This document shows positions 20,601-29,861 of a stretch of DNA of 64,000 bases, in pieces (the first letter of the stretch is position 1; every line of letters starts with the position of its first letter). Source of the DNA: Endozoicomonas sp. Mp262 (GTDB taxonomy: Bacteria > Pseudomonadota > Gammaproteobacteria > Pseudomonadales > Endozoicomonadaceae); contig NZ_CP092489.1 of the NCBI RefSeq assembly GCF_025643335.1, positions 4,288,501-4,352,500 of the forward strand, written 5' to 3'. The position numbers and the translations under genes are program-made. Under the pieces are notes generated by a model that saw only the letters and a list, made by a program, of their open reading frames with translations, did no database searches and was not told the origin of the DNA.

Positions 20601-21506
20601 ATGATAAAAATGATTTTTAATTTATATAAACCTAGGCAATCTAATAAGAAGAAACATAAAAGGCTCATTCAATTAAGATATAAAACCATAGCAATTTCTT
20701 ATATACTCATCATATTCTTGGGCGGATGCCAATCAATAGATCCCTATACCCAACAACTCAACCAGTCTCATATAAAAACAAACTTTCTAAGCTCGACACA
20801 ACTTCCCATTACTGCCTGGATCCCCAAAGCAGGTTCAAAATCTGACACCCTAAGACTCTATATAGAAGGAGATGGTCGCGCATGGGTTAAAAGAAACAAA
20901 ATATCTCCCGACCCAACCCCAACAAACCGACTTGTACACGCTCTGATCCTAAAAGACAAAAAAAATGATGTTGCCTATATTGGGCGACCATGCCAGTTCA
21001 ATAAAAACAGTTACTGCACCCCCCTGCTATGGACTTTTGCCCGATATGATGAACAGTCAATTCAGGCTATTAACGAAATACTGGATCAAATCAAGATGGA
21101 AAAACATTATAAAAAGATAGAATTGGTTGGGTTTTCTGGCGGAGCCACTATAGCTCTGCTACTAGCATCAAGAAGAAACGATATTTCCTCCGTAAGAACA
21201 GTTGCCGGCAACCTGGACCCAGAATACACCAACAAGCTTCACCAGGTAAGCAAAATGCCCACAGCATTAAATCCCTCACTAGAATCAAGTAAGCTGCAAT
21301 TTATACCACAGTGGCATTTTATCGGCACCAGGGACAACATCATCAAACCATCCATTCTGTCACACTACCGATCCCACTTCAAAAATCAAACATGCATTAA
21401 CAGCACTCTGGTTAATGGTGCCAGTCATAATAGCGGCTGGATAGACAAATGGCCCAAGCTACTGGAGTTACTTCCAGCCTGCCAACAGCGTCAAAGCGAG
21501 AAATAA
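20601..21506 (+). CDS. Lipoprotein α/β-hydrolase
   Basis: 301 residues. An unusually long basic N-region (about 28 residues) is followed by a hydrophobic stretch and the lipobox LGGC (Cys43), so it is probably a lipoprotein. The mature part is an α/β-hydrolase with a likely triad Ser179 (GFSGGA), Asp245 (IGTRDN) and His276 (GASHNSGW). Substrate unknown. If the second ATG (residue 4) is used the n-region is slightly shorter. It is divergent from the autotransporter and shares its island between the two tRNA blocks. Codon use is AT-rich compared with backbone genes, suggesting transfer. Confidence 0.8.
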   Translation: MIKMIFNLYKPRQSNKKKHKRLIQLRYKTIAISYILIIFLGGCQSIDPYTQQLNQSHIKTNFLSSTQLPITAWIPKAGSKSDTLRLYIEGDGRAWVKRNKISPDPTPTNRLVHALILKDKKNDVAYIGRPCQFNKNSYCTPLLWTFARYDEQSIQAINEILDQIKMEKHYKKIELVGFSGGATIALLLASRRNDISSVRTVAGNLDPEYTNKLHQVSKMPTALNPSLESSKLQFIPQWHFIGTRDNIIKPSILSHYRSHFKNQTCINSTLVNGASHNSGWIDKWPKLLELLPACQQRQSEK

Positions 21507-21548
21507 GGAAATAAAAAGCAGTATCGATTTATAAACACCGATTGCAGC

Positions 21549-21714
21549 TTAAGTACCCAGCCTGATGAAACCCTATATTTCTGACTACTTGCTCAGATGT
21601 GCTGCTTCGCTGCAACTCTGGTTACATAGGCCAACTATGCGCCCGCCGTTGCGCCTTGCATCACACCTAATCAATCAGCCAGAAATATAGGATTTCATCA
21701 GGCTAGGTACTTAA
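21549..21714. repeat. 166-bp near-perfect palindrome (MITE-like)
   Basis: Begins TTAAGTACC and ends GGTACTTAA. The left arm continues AGCCTGATGAAA, CCTATATTTCTG and so on, and the right arm repeats this in reverse complement with single mismatches for about 70 bp. No ORF. It lies between the hydrolase gene and the second tRNA block. Confidence 0.85.
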
Positions 21715-21719
21715 ATAAA

Positions 21720-21751
21720 AAAAACCCGCCTCAAATGAAGCGGGTTTTTTT
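21720..21751. terminator. Terminator before the second tRNA block
   Basis: Near copy of the hairpin at 15653-15685: ACCCGCCTCA/TGAAGCGGGT with one C-A mismatch, then seven T residues. Ends the minus-strand tRNA transcript. Confidence 0.8.
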
Positions 21752-21754
21752 ATA

Positions 21755-21831
21755 TGGCGCGCTCGGGAGGATTCGAACCTCCGACCGCCTGGTTCGTAGC
21801 CAGGTACTCTATCCAGCTGAGCTACGAGCGC
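21755..21831 (-). tRNA. tRNA-Arg(ACG), second block
   Basis: 77 nt with encoded CCA, identical to the gene at 15690-15766. Confidence 0.96.
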
Positions 21832-21850
21832 GTTACATAATCATCTTGAA

Positions 21851-21943
21851 TGGCGGTGAGGGAGGGATTCGAACCCTCGATACGGCTACAAACCGTATAC
21901 TCCCTTAGCAGGGGAGCGCCTTCAGCCTCTCGGCCACCTCACC
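21851..21943 (-). tRNA. tRNA-Ser(GCT), second block
   Basis: 93 nt with encoded CCA and long variable arm, identical to the gene at 15786-15878. Follows csrA on the same strand, as in Pseudomonas. Confidence 0.96.
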
Positions 21944-21956
21944 GGGAACGAGAGCT

Positions 21957-21984
21957 ATAGTACCTTGCTAAATTTTGATTGCAA
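21957..21984 (-). promoter_or_regulatory. Promoter of the second tRNA block
   Basis: On the minus strand TTGCAA, a 16-base spacer and TACTAT precede the tRNA-Ser gene by 13 bases. Weaker than the promoter at 16099-16127 but well placed. Confidence 0.55.
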
Positions 21985-21994
21985 GTTTTTTTGT

Positions 21995-22046
21995 CCGGAT
22001 ATTTTATAAACGAGCGAGGCTAAGAGCCTATTTATGAAATATCCGG
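21995..22046. repeat. Palindromic repeat, family 1 copy A
   Basis: 52 bp with arms CCGGATATTTTATAAA and TTTATGAAATATCCGG. The same arms recur at 57314-57385. Confidence 0.75.
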
Positions 22047-22167
22047 GCTAAGCCGCGCCCGTTAGAAAACCGCAATTTGATAGCGCTGTTATGAGCGCGC
22101 TTTAGTAATCGCTTCGCTTAATAAACACATCAGGAATATCAGGTTTTCAAACGAGTTTTGGTTTAGC
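22047..22167. repeat. Dispersed repeat, family 2 copy A
   Basis: 121 bp, itself an imperfect inverted repeat (GCTAAGCC at one end, GGTTTAGC at the other). It is similar along its length to 56573-56694, sharing for example GCGCGCTTTAGTAATC. Confidence 0.75.
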
Positions 22168-22439
22168 TCCGCCAGAAAGAGATAAACTGACGTATACCTC
22201 CCCCCGATAAAACTTCATACAACTGGATACAGGCATGGCGAGGAGCTCCAACGAAGGGCCGGGGTTCAGGTTACCGATACAATACGTAGCCAGAATGGGT
22301 AACTGGTATTAGTAGCGCCCTGCACCACTAACAGGCATAAAAAAACCCAGTTAACAAACCAGGCATTCAGAAAGAGAATCTATATCAACAATCAGCTAGA
22401 AATACTGATTTTTTTATAATCAAGCCGCACCTGTTACTT
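22168..22439. other. Gap downstream of csrA
   Basis: No gene. It contains the csrA terminator; the remainder shows no motif I recognise. Confidence 0.5.
22339..22363 (-). terminator. Likely terminator of csrA
   Basis: On the minus strand CCTGGTT, a 4-base loop, AACTGGG and seven T residues. The stem includes two G-T pairs, so it is of moderate strength. Confidence 0.6.
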
Positions 22440-22643
22440 CTAATAGTTCTCAGAAATAATCGAGGTATCACCGTGCTCTTTTTCCTTTTGAATACGTTGG
22501 TAAATCTCTTCCCGATGTACAGCCACTTCCTTTGGTGCATTAACACCTATGCGCACCTGGTTACCCTTCACGCCCAGAACAGTGACAGTGACCTCGTCCC
22601 CAATCATCAGGGTTTCTCCTACACGACGAGTCAGAATCAGCAT
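22440..22643 (-). CDS. csrA: Carbon storage regulator CsrA/RsmA
   Basis: Small dimeric RNA-binding protein that represses or activates translation at GGA motifs and commonly controls the switch between motile/virulent and sessile states, including T3SS genes in relatives. 67 residues starting [16 protein letters not shown], with the RNA-binding Arg44 region [13 protein letters not shown]. The true ATG at 22643 has TAAGGAGA eight bases upstream; a longer in-frame ATG at 22679 would add 12 foreign residues. It lies downstream of lysC and upstream of tRNA-Ser as in Pseudomonas rsmA. Confidence 0.97.
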   Translation of the reverse strand: MLILTRRVGETLMIGDEVTVTVLGVKGNQVRIGVNAPKEVAVHREEIYQRIQKEKEHGDTSIISENY

Positions 22644-23107
22644 TACAATCTCCTTATTTACATCTCTGTAAGTCAACAACCGTCAATCCTGAGCACAGCA
22701 GCATTGATACATTTGCGTGCCTGAGATCTCTTTGTATCAGGAAAGCCTTTGAAGCCTTAAAGTCACGGCTTCTTAGCCTGTTTTAATACAGAAGAGCAGA
22801 CAGCATAGCTTACTGCCTCAATACTGCCTTATACTCAGCTCAGGCAAAGCAGTATATGCCACCTCACCAGTTCATGCTTAAGAATCTTTTTCTACACAAG
22901 AAGTCTAGCGAGCAAAGTCAACATTACCATGCGTATTTGTACTTGACGGACACTTTAATTAAAACCTTTAAAAATCAAGCAATTATAAAATTAATACAGA
23001 AAAAACACACAATAGCGCAGCAAGCGCCAAGCAATAGCCAATCCTGTTAGCAGGCAGGGATGAACGTAACACCCCCAGCCTCACAATTGCCTCAGCTCTT
23101 GATAAAA
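22644..23107. promoter_or_regulatory. lysC–csrA intergenic region
   Basis: 464 bp without a convincing gene; it should hold the csrA promoter(s). A 64-codon plus-strand ORF at 22856-23050 has no features and is not called. Confidence 0.45.
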
Positions 23108-24349
23108 TTAGACATCTTTTGTCTCAACAGGTTCCTGATCCAGCTCAAACGTTGAGTGAAGCGCCCTGACAGCCAGCTCCAGGTACTTCTCGGCAATAAC
23201 CACAGACACCTTGATTTCCGAGGTAGAAATAATTTCTATATTAATGCCTTCTGCCGCCAGTGCCTCAAACATCCGGGTAGCCACACCGGCATGGGATCTC
23301 ATGCCGACACCAACAATGGAAACCTTGGCAATCCTGCTATTGCCATCATAGCGGCGAGCACCGAGTTCTTCAGCTATTGCACCCACCACCTCCATAGCCC
23401 GGTCATAATCATTGCGATGGACGGTAAAGGTAAAATCGGTAGTCTGATCCTCACCCACATTCTGGACTATCATATCCACTTCTATATTAGCCCGGCTTAC
23501 CGGACCCAGGATACGGGAAGCGACTCCGGGAATATGTGGTACACCCTTGATAGTCAGTTTCGCTTCATCCCGGTTAAAAGCAATGCCCGAAACAACGGGT
23601 GATTCCATGGCATAGTCCTCCTCAAGGGTAATCAGGGTTCCCGGTCCCTCCTGAAAGGTATGAAGAACCCTCAAATTAACATTATATTTTCCTGCAAACT
23701 CCACTGCGCGGATCTGTAGCACCTTAGATCCCTGACTGGCCATTTCCAGCATTTCCTCAAAGGTCACCTTATCCAGCCGACGGGCCCCTTCAACCACCCG
23801 GGGGTCAGTGGTATAGACACCATCAACATCAGTGTAAATCTGGCATTCGTCAGCACTCAATGCTGCCGCAAGCGCCACCGCAGTGGTATCAGAGCCACCA
23901 CGTCCCAGCGTCGTGATATTACCTTCCGCATCTTTTCCCTGAAAGCCGGCCACCACCACAACTCGCCCTTTATCAAGATCCTGGCGAATATTCCGGGTAT
24001 CGATATGTTTGATTCGAGCCTTATTGAAAGCACTATCGGTGGTGATAGCCACCTGGGATCCGGTATAAGAACGTGCCGGACAGCCTATTTTGTTGAGGGC
24101 CATGCTTAATAAAGCGATGGTTACCTGCTCTCCGGTAGAAAGAATAACATCCATTTCCCTGGGCGTTGGATGGGGCTGTATGGTTGTGGCCAGATCAACC
24201 AGCCTGTTGGTTTCACCACCCATAGCGGAAACCACCACCACAATATCATGTCCTTGCTCCCTGAATCCCTTTACTTTTTCGGCGACGCGCTGGATACGTT
24301 CCAGGTCACCCACCGAGGTGCCACCAAATTTTTGTACTAACAGCGCCAT
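23108..24349 (-). CDS. lysC: Aspartate kinase
   Basis: First committed step of the lysine/threonine/methionine pathway, ATP-dependent phosphorylation of aspartate. 413 residues, the monofunctional Pseudomonas-type length. The kinase domain begins MALLVQKFGGTSVGDLERI and includes TLGRGGSDTTAVALAAAL and the YTDVDGVYTTDPR segment; two C-terminal ACT domains (from about residue 265) contain VGVGMRSHAGVATRMFEAL and EIKVSVVI, the lysine/threonine feedback site. In some relatives an internal start makes a separate small subunit; a Met in AMESPVVSGIAF (about residue 250) would be the candidate here, unproven. A terminator follows the upstream alaS-side gap. Confidence 0.96.
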   Translation of the reverse strand: MALLVQKFGGTSVGDLERIQRVAEKVKGFREQGHDIVVVVSAMGGETNRLVDLATTIQPHPTPREMDVILSTGEQVTIALLSMALNKIGCPARSYTGSQVAITTDSAFNKARIKHIDTRNIRQDLDKGRVVVVAGFQGKDAEGNITTLGRGGSDTTAVALAAALSADECQIYTDVDGVYTTDPRVVEGARRLDKVTFEEMLEMASQGSKVLQIRAVEFAGKYNVNLRVLHTFQEGPGTLITLEEDYAMESPVVSGIAFNRDEAKLTIKGVPHIPGVASRILGPVSRANIEVDMIVQNVGEDQTTDFTFTVHRNDYDRAMEVVGAIAEELGARRYDGNSRIAKVSIVGVGMRSHAGVATRMFEALAAEGINIEIISTSEIKVSVVIAEKYLELAVRALHSTFELDQEPVETKDV

Positions 24350-24426
24350 TTTTATATCGTTCTATGTCTTTAAGCCGGATTTGGACTGTACCATGAACAT
24401 CAGGCCCAGAAAATGACCTAACCTGT

Positions 24427-24454
24427 AAAAAAACGGGCCATCAACCCGTTTTTT
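24427..24454 (-). terminator. Terminator of alaS
   Basis: Stem ACGGG/CCCGT with flanking A and T runs in the gap between alaS and lysC; works on both strands but would end the minus-strand alaS transcript. Confidence 0.7.
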
Positions 24455-24570
24455 CAGCGAATACCAGCCCGGATAGTTATAGCTTGCTTAATCCAGCGAA
24501 GCTGTTTCCAAAACGCAACTTCACCTGATCCATCAAACTACGATTTTCTAACCGGGCGCAGTTTAAAGGC

Positions 24571-27198
24571 CTATACCCGCTCTTCCAGCCATGCCGGAAC
24601 AGATTTCAGGGCAGAAGACAGGTGCTCGGGCTGAGAACCTCCACCCTGGGCAAAGTCCGGACGGCCGCCACCTTTGCCACCTACCTGGGCGGCAACCATC
24701 TTCAGCAAATCACCGGCCTTTACCTTACCGGTCAAATCCGCTGTCACGCCCGCAGCCAACGGCACCTTGCCATTGCCCGGAGCAGCCAGCAGAACAACAC
24801 CAGACCCCAGCTTGTTTTTAAGTTGATCCACCATATCCCTGAGAGATTTTGGATCAACCCCTTCCAGGGCAGTTGCCAATAGTTTCACTCCTTTAATATC
24901 CGCTACCCGGGACATCAAGTCAGCACTGCCACTGCTGGCCAGCTTCTGTTTGAGCCGGGCAATCTCCTTCTCCCTTTCCTTAATATCTGCCACTAACTGA
25001 CTGATTTTTGTCGGTAGCTCTTCTGGCTTAACCTTCAGACTGCCACTGGCCTGCTGCAGCTCCTTAAGACGCCCCTGAACCCAGTGATCAGCTCCCTTGC
25101 CGGTAACCGCCTCAATACGACGAACCCCGGCTGCAATACCGGATTCACTGACAACGCGGAAAGCACCGATATCACCTGTTCGACTGGCATGGATACCACC
25201 ACACAATTCCACAGAGAAACCGTCCACACCCATGGAAAGCACCCTGACCTCATCGGCGTATTTTTCGCCAAACAACGCCATGGCCCCCTTGGCCTTGGCG
25301 GTTTCCATATCCATCAGCTCAGTTTCAACGGGAGTATTGGCCCGAATCTGCCCGTTAACGATTCGCTCAATTTCACGCAGCTCTTCCGGCTTAACCGCTT
25401 CAAAGTGGGAGAAGTCAAAACGCAGGCGCTCCGGATTCACCAGAGATCCTTTTTGGGTGACATGATCCCCCAGAACACGTCTCAGGGCCGCATGTAAAAG
25501 ATGGGTAGCAGAGTGATTCAAAGAGGTATCACCTCGCTGGTCTACCGCCACTTCCAGCTGAACCGTGTCACCTACCTGAAGGCTTGCCGTAATCCCCCCG
25601 AGCTTATGAACAAACACATCCCCCTGCTTTTGTGTATCCCGTACCTGCGCTGAACCGGTATTCCAGGTAACAGTACCGGTATCACCCACCTGGCCTCCGG
25701 ATTCCGCATAGAAAGGCGTACGATCAACAATGGCAATGACACTGGCATCCTGACTGGATACCTGTTGCACCGCCTGCCAGGAACCCTCTTTCTTTTCTTT
25801 CTGTTCAGCAAACAGACCGGTAATCACTGCCTCACCGGAAACCTGTTCATAGCCGGTAAATTCCGTTTTACCATCAAAGTTCAGCTGGTCGTTATAATCC
25901 ACGCCAAACTTACTGGCAGCACGGGCACGCTGGCGCTGGGCTTCAAGCGCCGTGTCAAACCCGGCTTTATCCACGATCATATTGCGCTCGCGGGCAATAT
26001 CTTCAGTCAAGTCAACGGGAAAACCATAAGTGTCGTATAAGGTAAAGACGGTGTCACCGGGAATCACATTACCCTTCAGGCTGGCAAGACTTTCTTCCAG
26101 CAGGCGCATGCCTTTGCCCAGGGTCTTGGCAAACTGTTCTTCCTCCTGAAGCAAGGCCCGCTCAATAAGCGCCTGCTTGTTTTTCAGTTCCGGATAGGCG
26201 TCGCCCATAATCCGGACCAGAGAAGCCACCAGTTTGTGAAAGAACGCCCCTTCTGCTCCCAGTTTATGACCATGACGGCAAGCCCTGCGAATAATACGAC
26301 GCAGTGTATACCCCCGGCCATCATTAGATGGCATCACGCCATCAGCCACCAGGAAGGTGCAGGAGCGAATATGGTCGGCAATCACGCGCAGGGATGCTTC
26401 TGTGGTATCCACACCGCCCACCAGCTGCGACGCATCACCCAAAAGCTCCTGGAACAGGTCGATCTCATAATTACTATGAACGCCCTGCATCACCGCTGCG
26501 ATACGCTCCAACCCCATACCGGTATCAATGGAAGGTCTGGGTAATGGATGCATTTCACCATCGGCCGTCCGGTTAAACTGCATGAACACCATATTCCAGA
26601 TTTCTATATAGCGGTCACCATCATCGTTTGGGCCACCGGGGGGATCCCCTGCAATATTTTCACCGTGGTCAAAGAAAATCTCACTGCAAGGGCCACAAGG
26701 ACCGGTATCACCCATGGACCAGAAGTTATCCTTTTCACCCAGGCGGGAAAAACGGCTGGCATCCACTTTCATTTCTTTCAGCCAGATATCTTCCGCTTCC
26801 TGGTCATCCTTATACACTGTAATCCAGAGTTTCTCTTCCGGCAGTCCCAGCTTTTTGGTCAGGAAATCCCAGGCAAAGCCAATGGCCTCACGCTTGAAAT
26901 AATCACCAAAGCTGAAATTACCCAGCATTTCAAAAAACGTATGGTGGCGAGCTGTATAACCGACATTTTCCAGGTCATTGTGCTTACCACCCGCCCGCAC
27001 ACACTTCTGGGATGTTGTGGCTCTGGAATAGTCACGCTTTTCCCGGCCAAGGAAAGTATCCTTGAACTGGTTCATTCCGGCATTGGTAAACAACAAGGTT
27101 GGGTCGTCGGCAGGTACTAGTGAACTACTGGTTACTACCTGATGCCCCCTTTCCCTGAAAAACTCAAGAAAGGCAGAGCGTATCTCAGAACTCTTCAT
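24571..27198 (-). CDS. alaS: Alanyl-tRNA synthetase
   Basis: Charges tRNA-Ala; 875 residues. Domains in order: class II catalytic core ([19 protein letters not shown], then [14 protein letters not shown]), tRNA-recognition region, the editing domain with the zinc motif [13 protein letters not shown] … [13 protein letters not shown] that hydrolyses mis-charged Ser/Gly, a coiled coil near 720-750, and the C-terminal DHHA1 domain ([14 protein letters not shown]). The ATG at 27198 gives the family N terminus; an in-frame GTG at 27213 is less likely. Confidence 0.97.
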   Translation of the reverse strand: MKSSEIRSAFLEFFRERGHQVVTSSSLVPADDPTLLFTNAGMNQFKDTFLGREKRDYSRATTSQKCVRAGGKHNDLENVGYTARHHTFFEMLGNFSFGDYFKREAIGFAWDFLTKKLGLPEEKLWITVYKDDQEAEDIWLKEMKVDASRFSRLGEKDNFWSMGDTGPCGPCSEIFFDHGENIAGDPPGGPNDDGDRYIEIWNMVFMQFNRTADGEMHPLPRPSIDTGMGLERIAAVMQGVHSNYEIDLFQELLGDASQLVGGVDTTEASLRVIADHIRSCTFLVADGVMPSNDGRGYTLRRIIRRACRHGHKLGAEGAFFHKLVASLVRIMGDAYPELKNKQALIERALLQEEEQFAKTLGKGMRLLEESLASLKGNVIPGDTVFTLYDTYGFPVDLTEDIARERNMIVDKAGFDTALEAQRQRARAASKFGVDYNDQLNFDGKTEFTGYEQVSGEAVITGLFAEQKEKKEGSWQAVQQVSSQDASVIAIVDRTPFYAESGGQVGDTGTVTWNTGSAQVRDTQKQGDVFVHKLGGITASLQVGDTVQLEVAVDQRGDTSLNHSATHLLHAALRRVLGDHVTQKGSLVNPERLRFDFSHFEAVKPEELREIERIVNGQIRANTPVETELMDMETAKAKGAMALFGEKYADEVRVLSMGVDGFSVELCGGIHASRTGDIGAFRVVSESGIAAGVRRIEAVTGKGADHWVQGRLKELQQASGSLKVKPEELPTKISQLVADIKEREKEIARLKQKLASSGSADLMSRVADIKGVKLLATALEGVDPKSLRDMVDQLKNKLGSGVVLLAAPGNGKVPLAAGVTADLTGKVKAGDLLKMVAAQVGGKGGGRPDFAQGGGSQPEHLSSALKSVPAWLEERV

Positions 27199-27238
27199 AC
27201 AATTTTTTCCCACTGGGGATATCTAAAGCAAAGCGGCA

Positions 27239-28117
27239 TTATATAGCAGCAATGGCTTCCAGACGAGCCAGCAAACTGGAAGTATCCCAACGTCCCCCTT
27301 TCATATTCTGGACATCCTTATAAAATTGATCCACCAGTGCCGTCAACGGCAGTGAAGTCCCGGTGCGCTCTGCCTCATCCAGGCAAATGGCCAGGTCTTT
27401 GCGCATCCAGTCCACAGCAAAGCCATGATCATAGTGACCCTCCAGCATGGTTTGGTAGCGATTTTCCATTTGCCATGACTGGGCCGCTCCCTTGGAGATC
27501 ACATCAACCACCGCGGCACCATCAAGCCCTGCCTTTTTAGCAAAATGCAGTCCTTCAGCCAGCCCCTGTACCACACCAGCAATACAGATCTGATTAACCA
27601 TTTTAGTCAGCTGACCACTACCCACCTCACCCATAAGCCGAATGCTTCGGGCATAACACTCCATTACCGGAAACACTGTCTCAAATACCGGCTGGTCACC
27701 ACCGCACATAATGGTCAACTGGCCATTTTCTGCCCCGGCCTGCCCTCCGGATACCGGTGCATCAATAAAACTAAAGCTTTTATCCTTTGCCTCTTTATAC
27801 AGCGCCCTTGCCACTTCTGCCGAGGTGGTGGTATGGTCAACAAAGACACTCCCGGCCTTCATGCCATAAAAGGCACCTGCTGAACCCACAGTCACCTGTC
27901 GTAAATCCTCATCATTGCCGACACAGCAGAAAACAACGTCTGCTCCTTCTGCAGCCTGTTTTGGTGTTTCAGCCAATACCCCCTCATTTTCAGAAACCCA
28001 CCGCTCGGCTTTTGACAGCGTTCTGTTATATACGGTTACATGATGACCTGCCCTGGCCAGAAATCCTGCCATGGGATAGCCCATGACGCCCAAGCCAATA
28101 AAAGCAACTTTTAACAT
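27239..28117 (-). CDS. NAD(P)-dependent β-hydroxyacid dehydrogenase (HIBADH family)
   Basis: 292 residues. N-terminal Rossmann motif FIGLGVMGYPMAGFLARAGH, family signature FIDAPVSGGQAGAENGQLTIMCGG, and the catalytic lysine in GSGQLTKMVNQI. Members include 3-hydroxyisobutyrate dehydrogenase, tartronate-semialdehyde reductase and glyoxylate/succinic-semialdehyde reductases; the substrate cannot be chosen from sequence. The ATG at 28117 has AGGA eight bases upstream. It stands between recA and alaS, where Pseudomonas carries recX; no recX was found in the window. Confidence 0.88.
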   Translation of the reverse strand: MLKVAFIGLGVMGYPMAGFLARAGHHVTVYNRTLSKAERWVSENEGVLAETPKQAAEGADVVFCCVGNDEDLRQVTVGSAGAFYGMKAGSVFVDHTTTSAEVARALYKEAKDKSFSFIDAPVSGGQAGAENGQLTIMCGGDQPVFETVFPVMECYARSIRLMGEVGSGQLTKMVNQICIAGVVQGLAEGLHFAKKAGLDGAAVVDVISKGAAQSWQMENRYQTMLEGHYDHGFAVDWMRKDLAICLDEAERTGTSLPLTALVDQFYKDVQNMKGGRWDTSSLLARLEAIAAI

Positions 28118-28194
28118 CTTATACATCCTGATTTTTCAACATAGACACAGGAGACCACCGCCTCCCATGTCCTTATCAATCAGCCATTGAATGA

Positions 28195-29244
28195 TTAAGC
28201 AGGCAGCTCATCCTTGCTTTTTTTACCTTTGGTTTCTTCGGCCTCTTCCGCAGTGGAAACCCCTAACAGCTCATTACGAATCAATCCTTCAATTTCAGCG
28301 GCAATTTCCTGGTTGTCTTCCAGGTACTGGCAGGCATTGGCCTTACCCTGACCAATCTTACTGCCTTTATAGGCATACCAGGCACCGGACTTATCCACCA
28401 GCTTCAGTTTAACGCCCAGATCCAGCACTTCGCCCATACGATAGATGCCCTTACCATACAGAATCTGGAACTCTGCCTGACGGAATGGCGGGGAGACCTT
28501 GTTTTTTACCACCTTGACCCGGGTCTCGTTACCCACTACTTCATCCCCGCTTTTTACCGCTCCGGTACGACGAATATCCAGACGTACAGACGAGTAAAAC
28601 TTCAGGGCATTACCTCCGGTGGTGGTTTCAGGATTCCCGAACATCACACCGATCTTCATTCGAATCTGGTTAATAAAGATAACCAGACAGTTGGCATGCT
28701 TGATAGAACCGGTAATTTTACGCAGTGCCTGGGACATCAGCCGTGCCTGCAAGCCAACATGGGCATCGCCCATATCACCTTCGATCTCGGCCTTGGGCAC
28801 CAGGGCAGCTACAGAGTCAACCACCACCACATCAACAGCACCGGAACGCACCAGCATATCGGTAATTTCCAGCGCCTGTTCGCCGGTATCCGGCTGGGAT
28901 ACGTAAAGGTCATCCACATTGGCACCCAGCTTTCTGGCATACTCAGGATCCAATGCATGTTCGGCGTCTACAAAAGCACAGGTGGCTCCCTGTTTCTGGG
29001 CCTCGGCAATCACACTGAGGGTCAGGGTGGTCTTACCGGATGACTCCGGCCCATAAATCTCAACAATCCGGCCCTTGGGTAAACCACCAATACCCAGTGC
29101 AATATCCAGTTGCAGTGAGCCGGTGGAAATCGCAGGAATGGCTTCCAGCTTCTGGTCACCCATACGCATTACAGCGCCTTTGCCGAACTGGCGCTCAATC
29201 TGACCCAACGCCGCCTGTAGTGCTTTTTTTCTATTCTCATCCAT
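28195..29244 (-). CDS. recA: Recombinase RecA
   Basis: Strand-exchange protein and SOS coprotease, 349 residues. Starts [23 protein letters not shown]; Walker A is [12 protein letters not shown], Walker B region [12 protein letters not shown], the L2 loop follows [27 protein letters not shown] LexA box lies 56 bases upstream of the ATG, so SOS induction is expected. GAGGCGGG precedes the start. Confidence 0.98.
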   Translation of the reverse strand: MDENRKKALQAALGQIERQFGKGAVMRMGDQKLEAIPAISTGSLQLDIALGIGGLPKGRIVEIYGPESSGKTTLTLSVIAEAQKQGATCAFVDAEHALDPEYARKLGANVDDLYVSQPDTGEQALEITDMLVRSGAVDVVVVDSVAALVPKAEIEGDMGDAHVGLQARLMSQALRKITGSIKHANCLVIFINQIRMKIGVMFGNPETTTGGNALKFYSSVRLDIRRTGAVKSGDEVVGNETRVKVVKNKVSPPFRQAEFQILYGKGIYRMGEVLDLGVKLKLVDKSGAWYAYKGSKIGQGKANACQYLEDNQEIAAEIEGLIRNELLGVSTAEEAEETKGKKSKDELPA

Positions 29245-29299
29245 TGTTAAAAACCCGCCTCTACCTATTCAAAACTGTAAAATGCCATTTAAACATATA

Positions 29300-29315
29300 C
29301 TGTATATTTGTCCAG
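29300..29315. promoter_or_regulatory. LexA (SOS) box of recA
   Basis: CTGTATATTTGTCCAG fits the CTG-N10-CAG consensus of gammaproteobacterial LexA, with the alternating TA-rich core. It lies between pncC and recA. Confidence 0.8.
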
Positions 29316-29325
29316 TTTCCACAAT

Positions 29326-29826
29326 TTATTCACCATCCCCCAGATTTTCAAGCAGCGCCACCAGTTCCTGCAAAGCCATAACCACTGACTGCTCACGAAC
29401 AGCCTGCCGATCTCCCTCAAACAGAAACTGCTTAGCCACCACGCCAGATGGCAGTGCCCAACCGATCCAAACCAAACCTACGGGCTTTGTTTCACTACCG
29501 CCGCCAGGGCCGGCAATACCTGTAATAGCCAGGGCAATATCACTGCCAAGACAGTTAACCGCACCCGCTGCCATAGCCTTGGCCACCGCTTCACTCACTG
29601 CACCCCTTTTCTCAAGCACAGACCGGGGGACGCCCAATAACCGATGCTTAACGGCATTGGAGTAAGAGACAACCCCTCCCTCAAACCACCGTGAACTTCC
29701 CGGCATAGCAGTCAGCACTTCACTCACCCAGCCTCCCGTACAAGATTCTGCCGTGGCCAGCATTAAGTTCTTTTCAAGCAGCTGATTAGCAACCTGAGCC
29801 ACCAATGCATCCAATGTAATACCCAT
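29326..29826 (-). CDS. pncC: Nicotinamide-nucleotide amidohydrolase (CinA C-terminal domain)
   Basis: Deamidates NMN to nicotinic acid mononucleotide in NAD recycling. 166 residues corresponding to the stand-alone CinA-C domain: TAESCTGGWVSEVLTAMPGSS, GGVVSYSNAVKHRLLGV, and the ALAITGIAGPGGGSETKPVG core. This gene commonly precedes recA in gammaproteobacteria, as here. AGCAGGT lies before the ATG. Confidence 0.94.
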   Translation of the reverse strand: MGITLDALVAQVANQLLEKNLMLATAESCTGGWVSEVLTAMPGSSRWFEGGVVSYSNAVKHRLLGVPRSVLEKRGAVSEAVAKAMAAGAVNCLGSDIALAITGIAGPGGGSETKPVGLVWIGWALPSGVVAKQFLFEGDRQAVREQSVVMALQELVALLENLGDGE

Positions 29827-29861
29827 AGATTTACCTGCTACAAAACATGGACTGTAGCGTG

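Noticed and set aside
21995-22046. Hairpin considered as a terminator of the tRNA block
   Set aside because: It lies upstream of the tRNA promoter, has no T-run, and recurs as a repeat at 57314.
22856-23050. 64-codon plus-strand ORF between csrA and lysC
   Set aside because: No features or ribosome site, and the region is expected to hold csrA promoters.
22644-23107. Lysine riboswitch near lysC
   Set aside because: The region is downstream, not upstream, of lysC, and the short alaS–lysC gap shows no riboswitch-sized structure.
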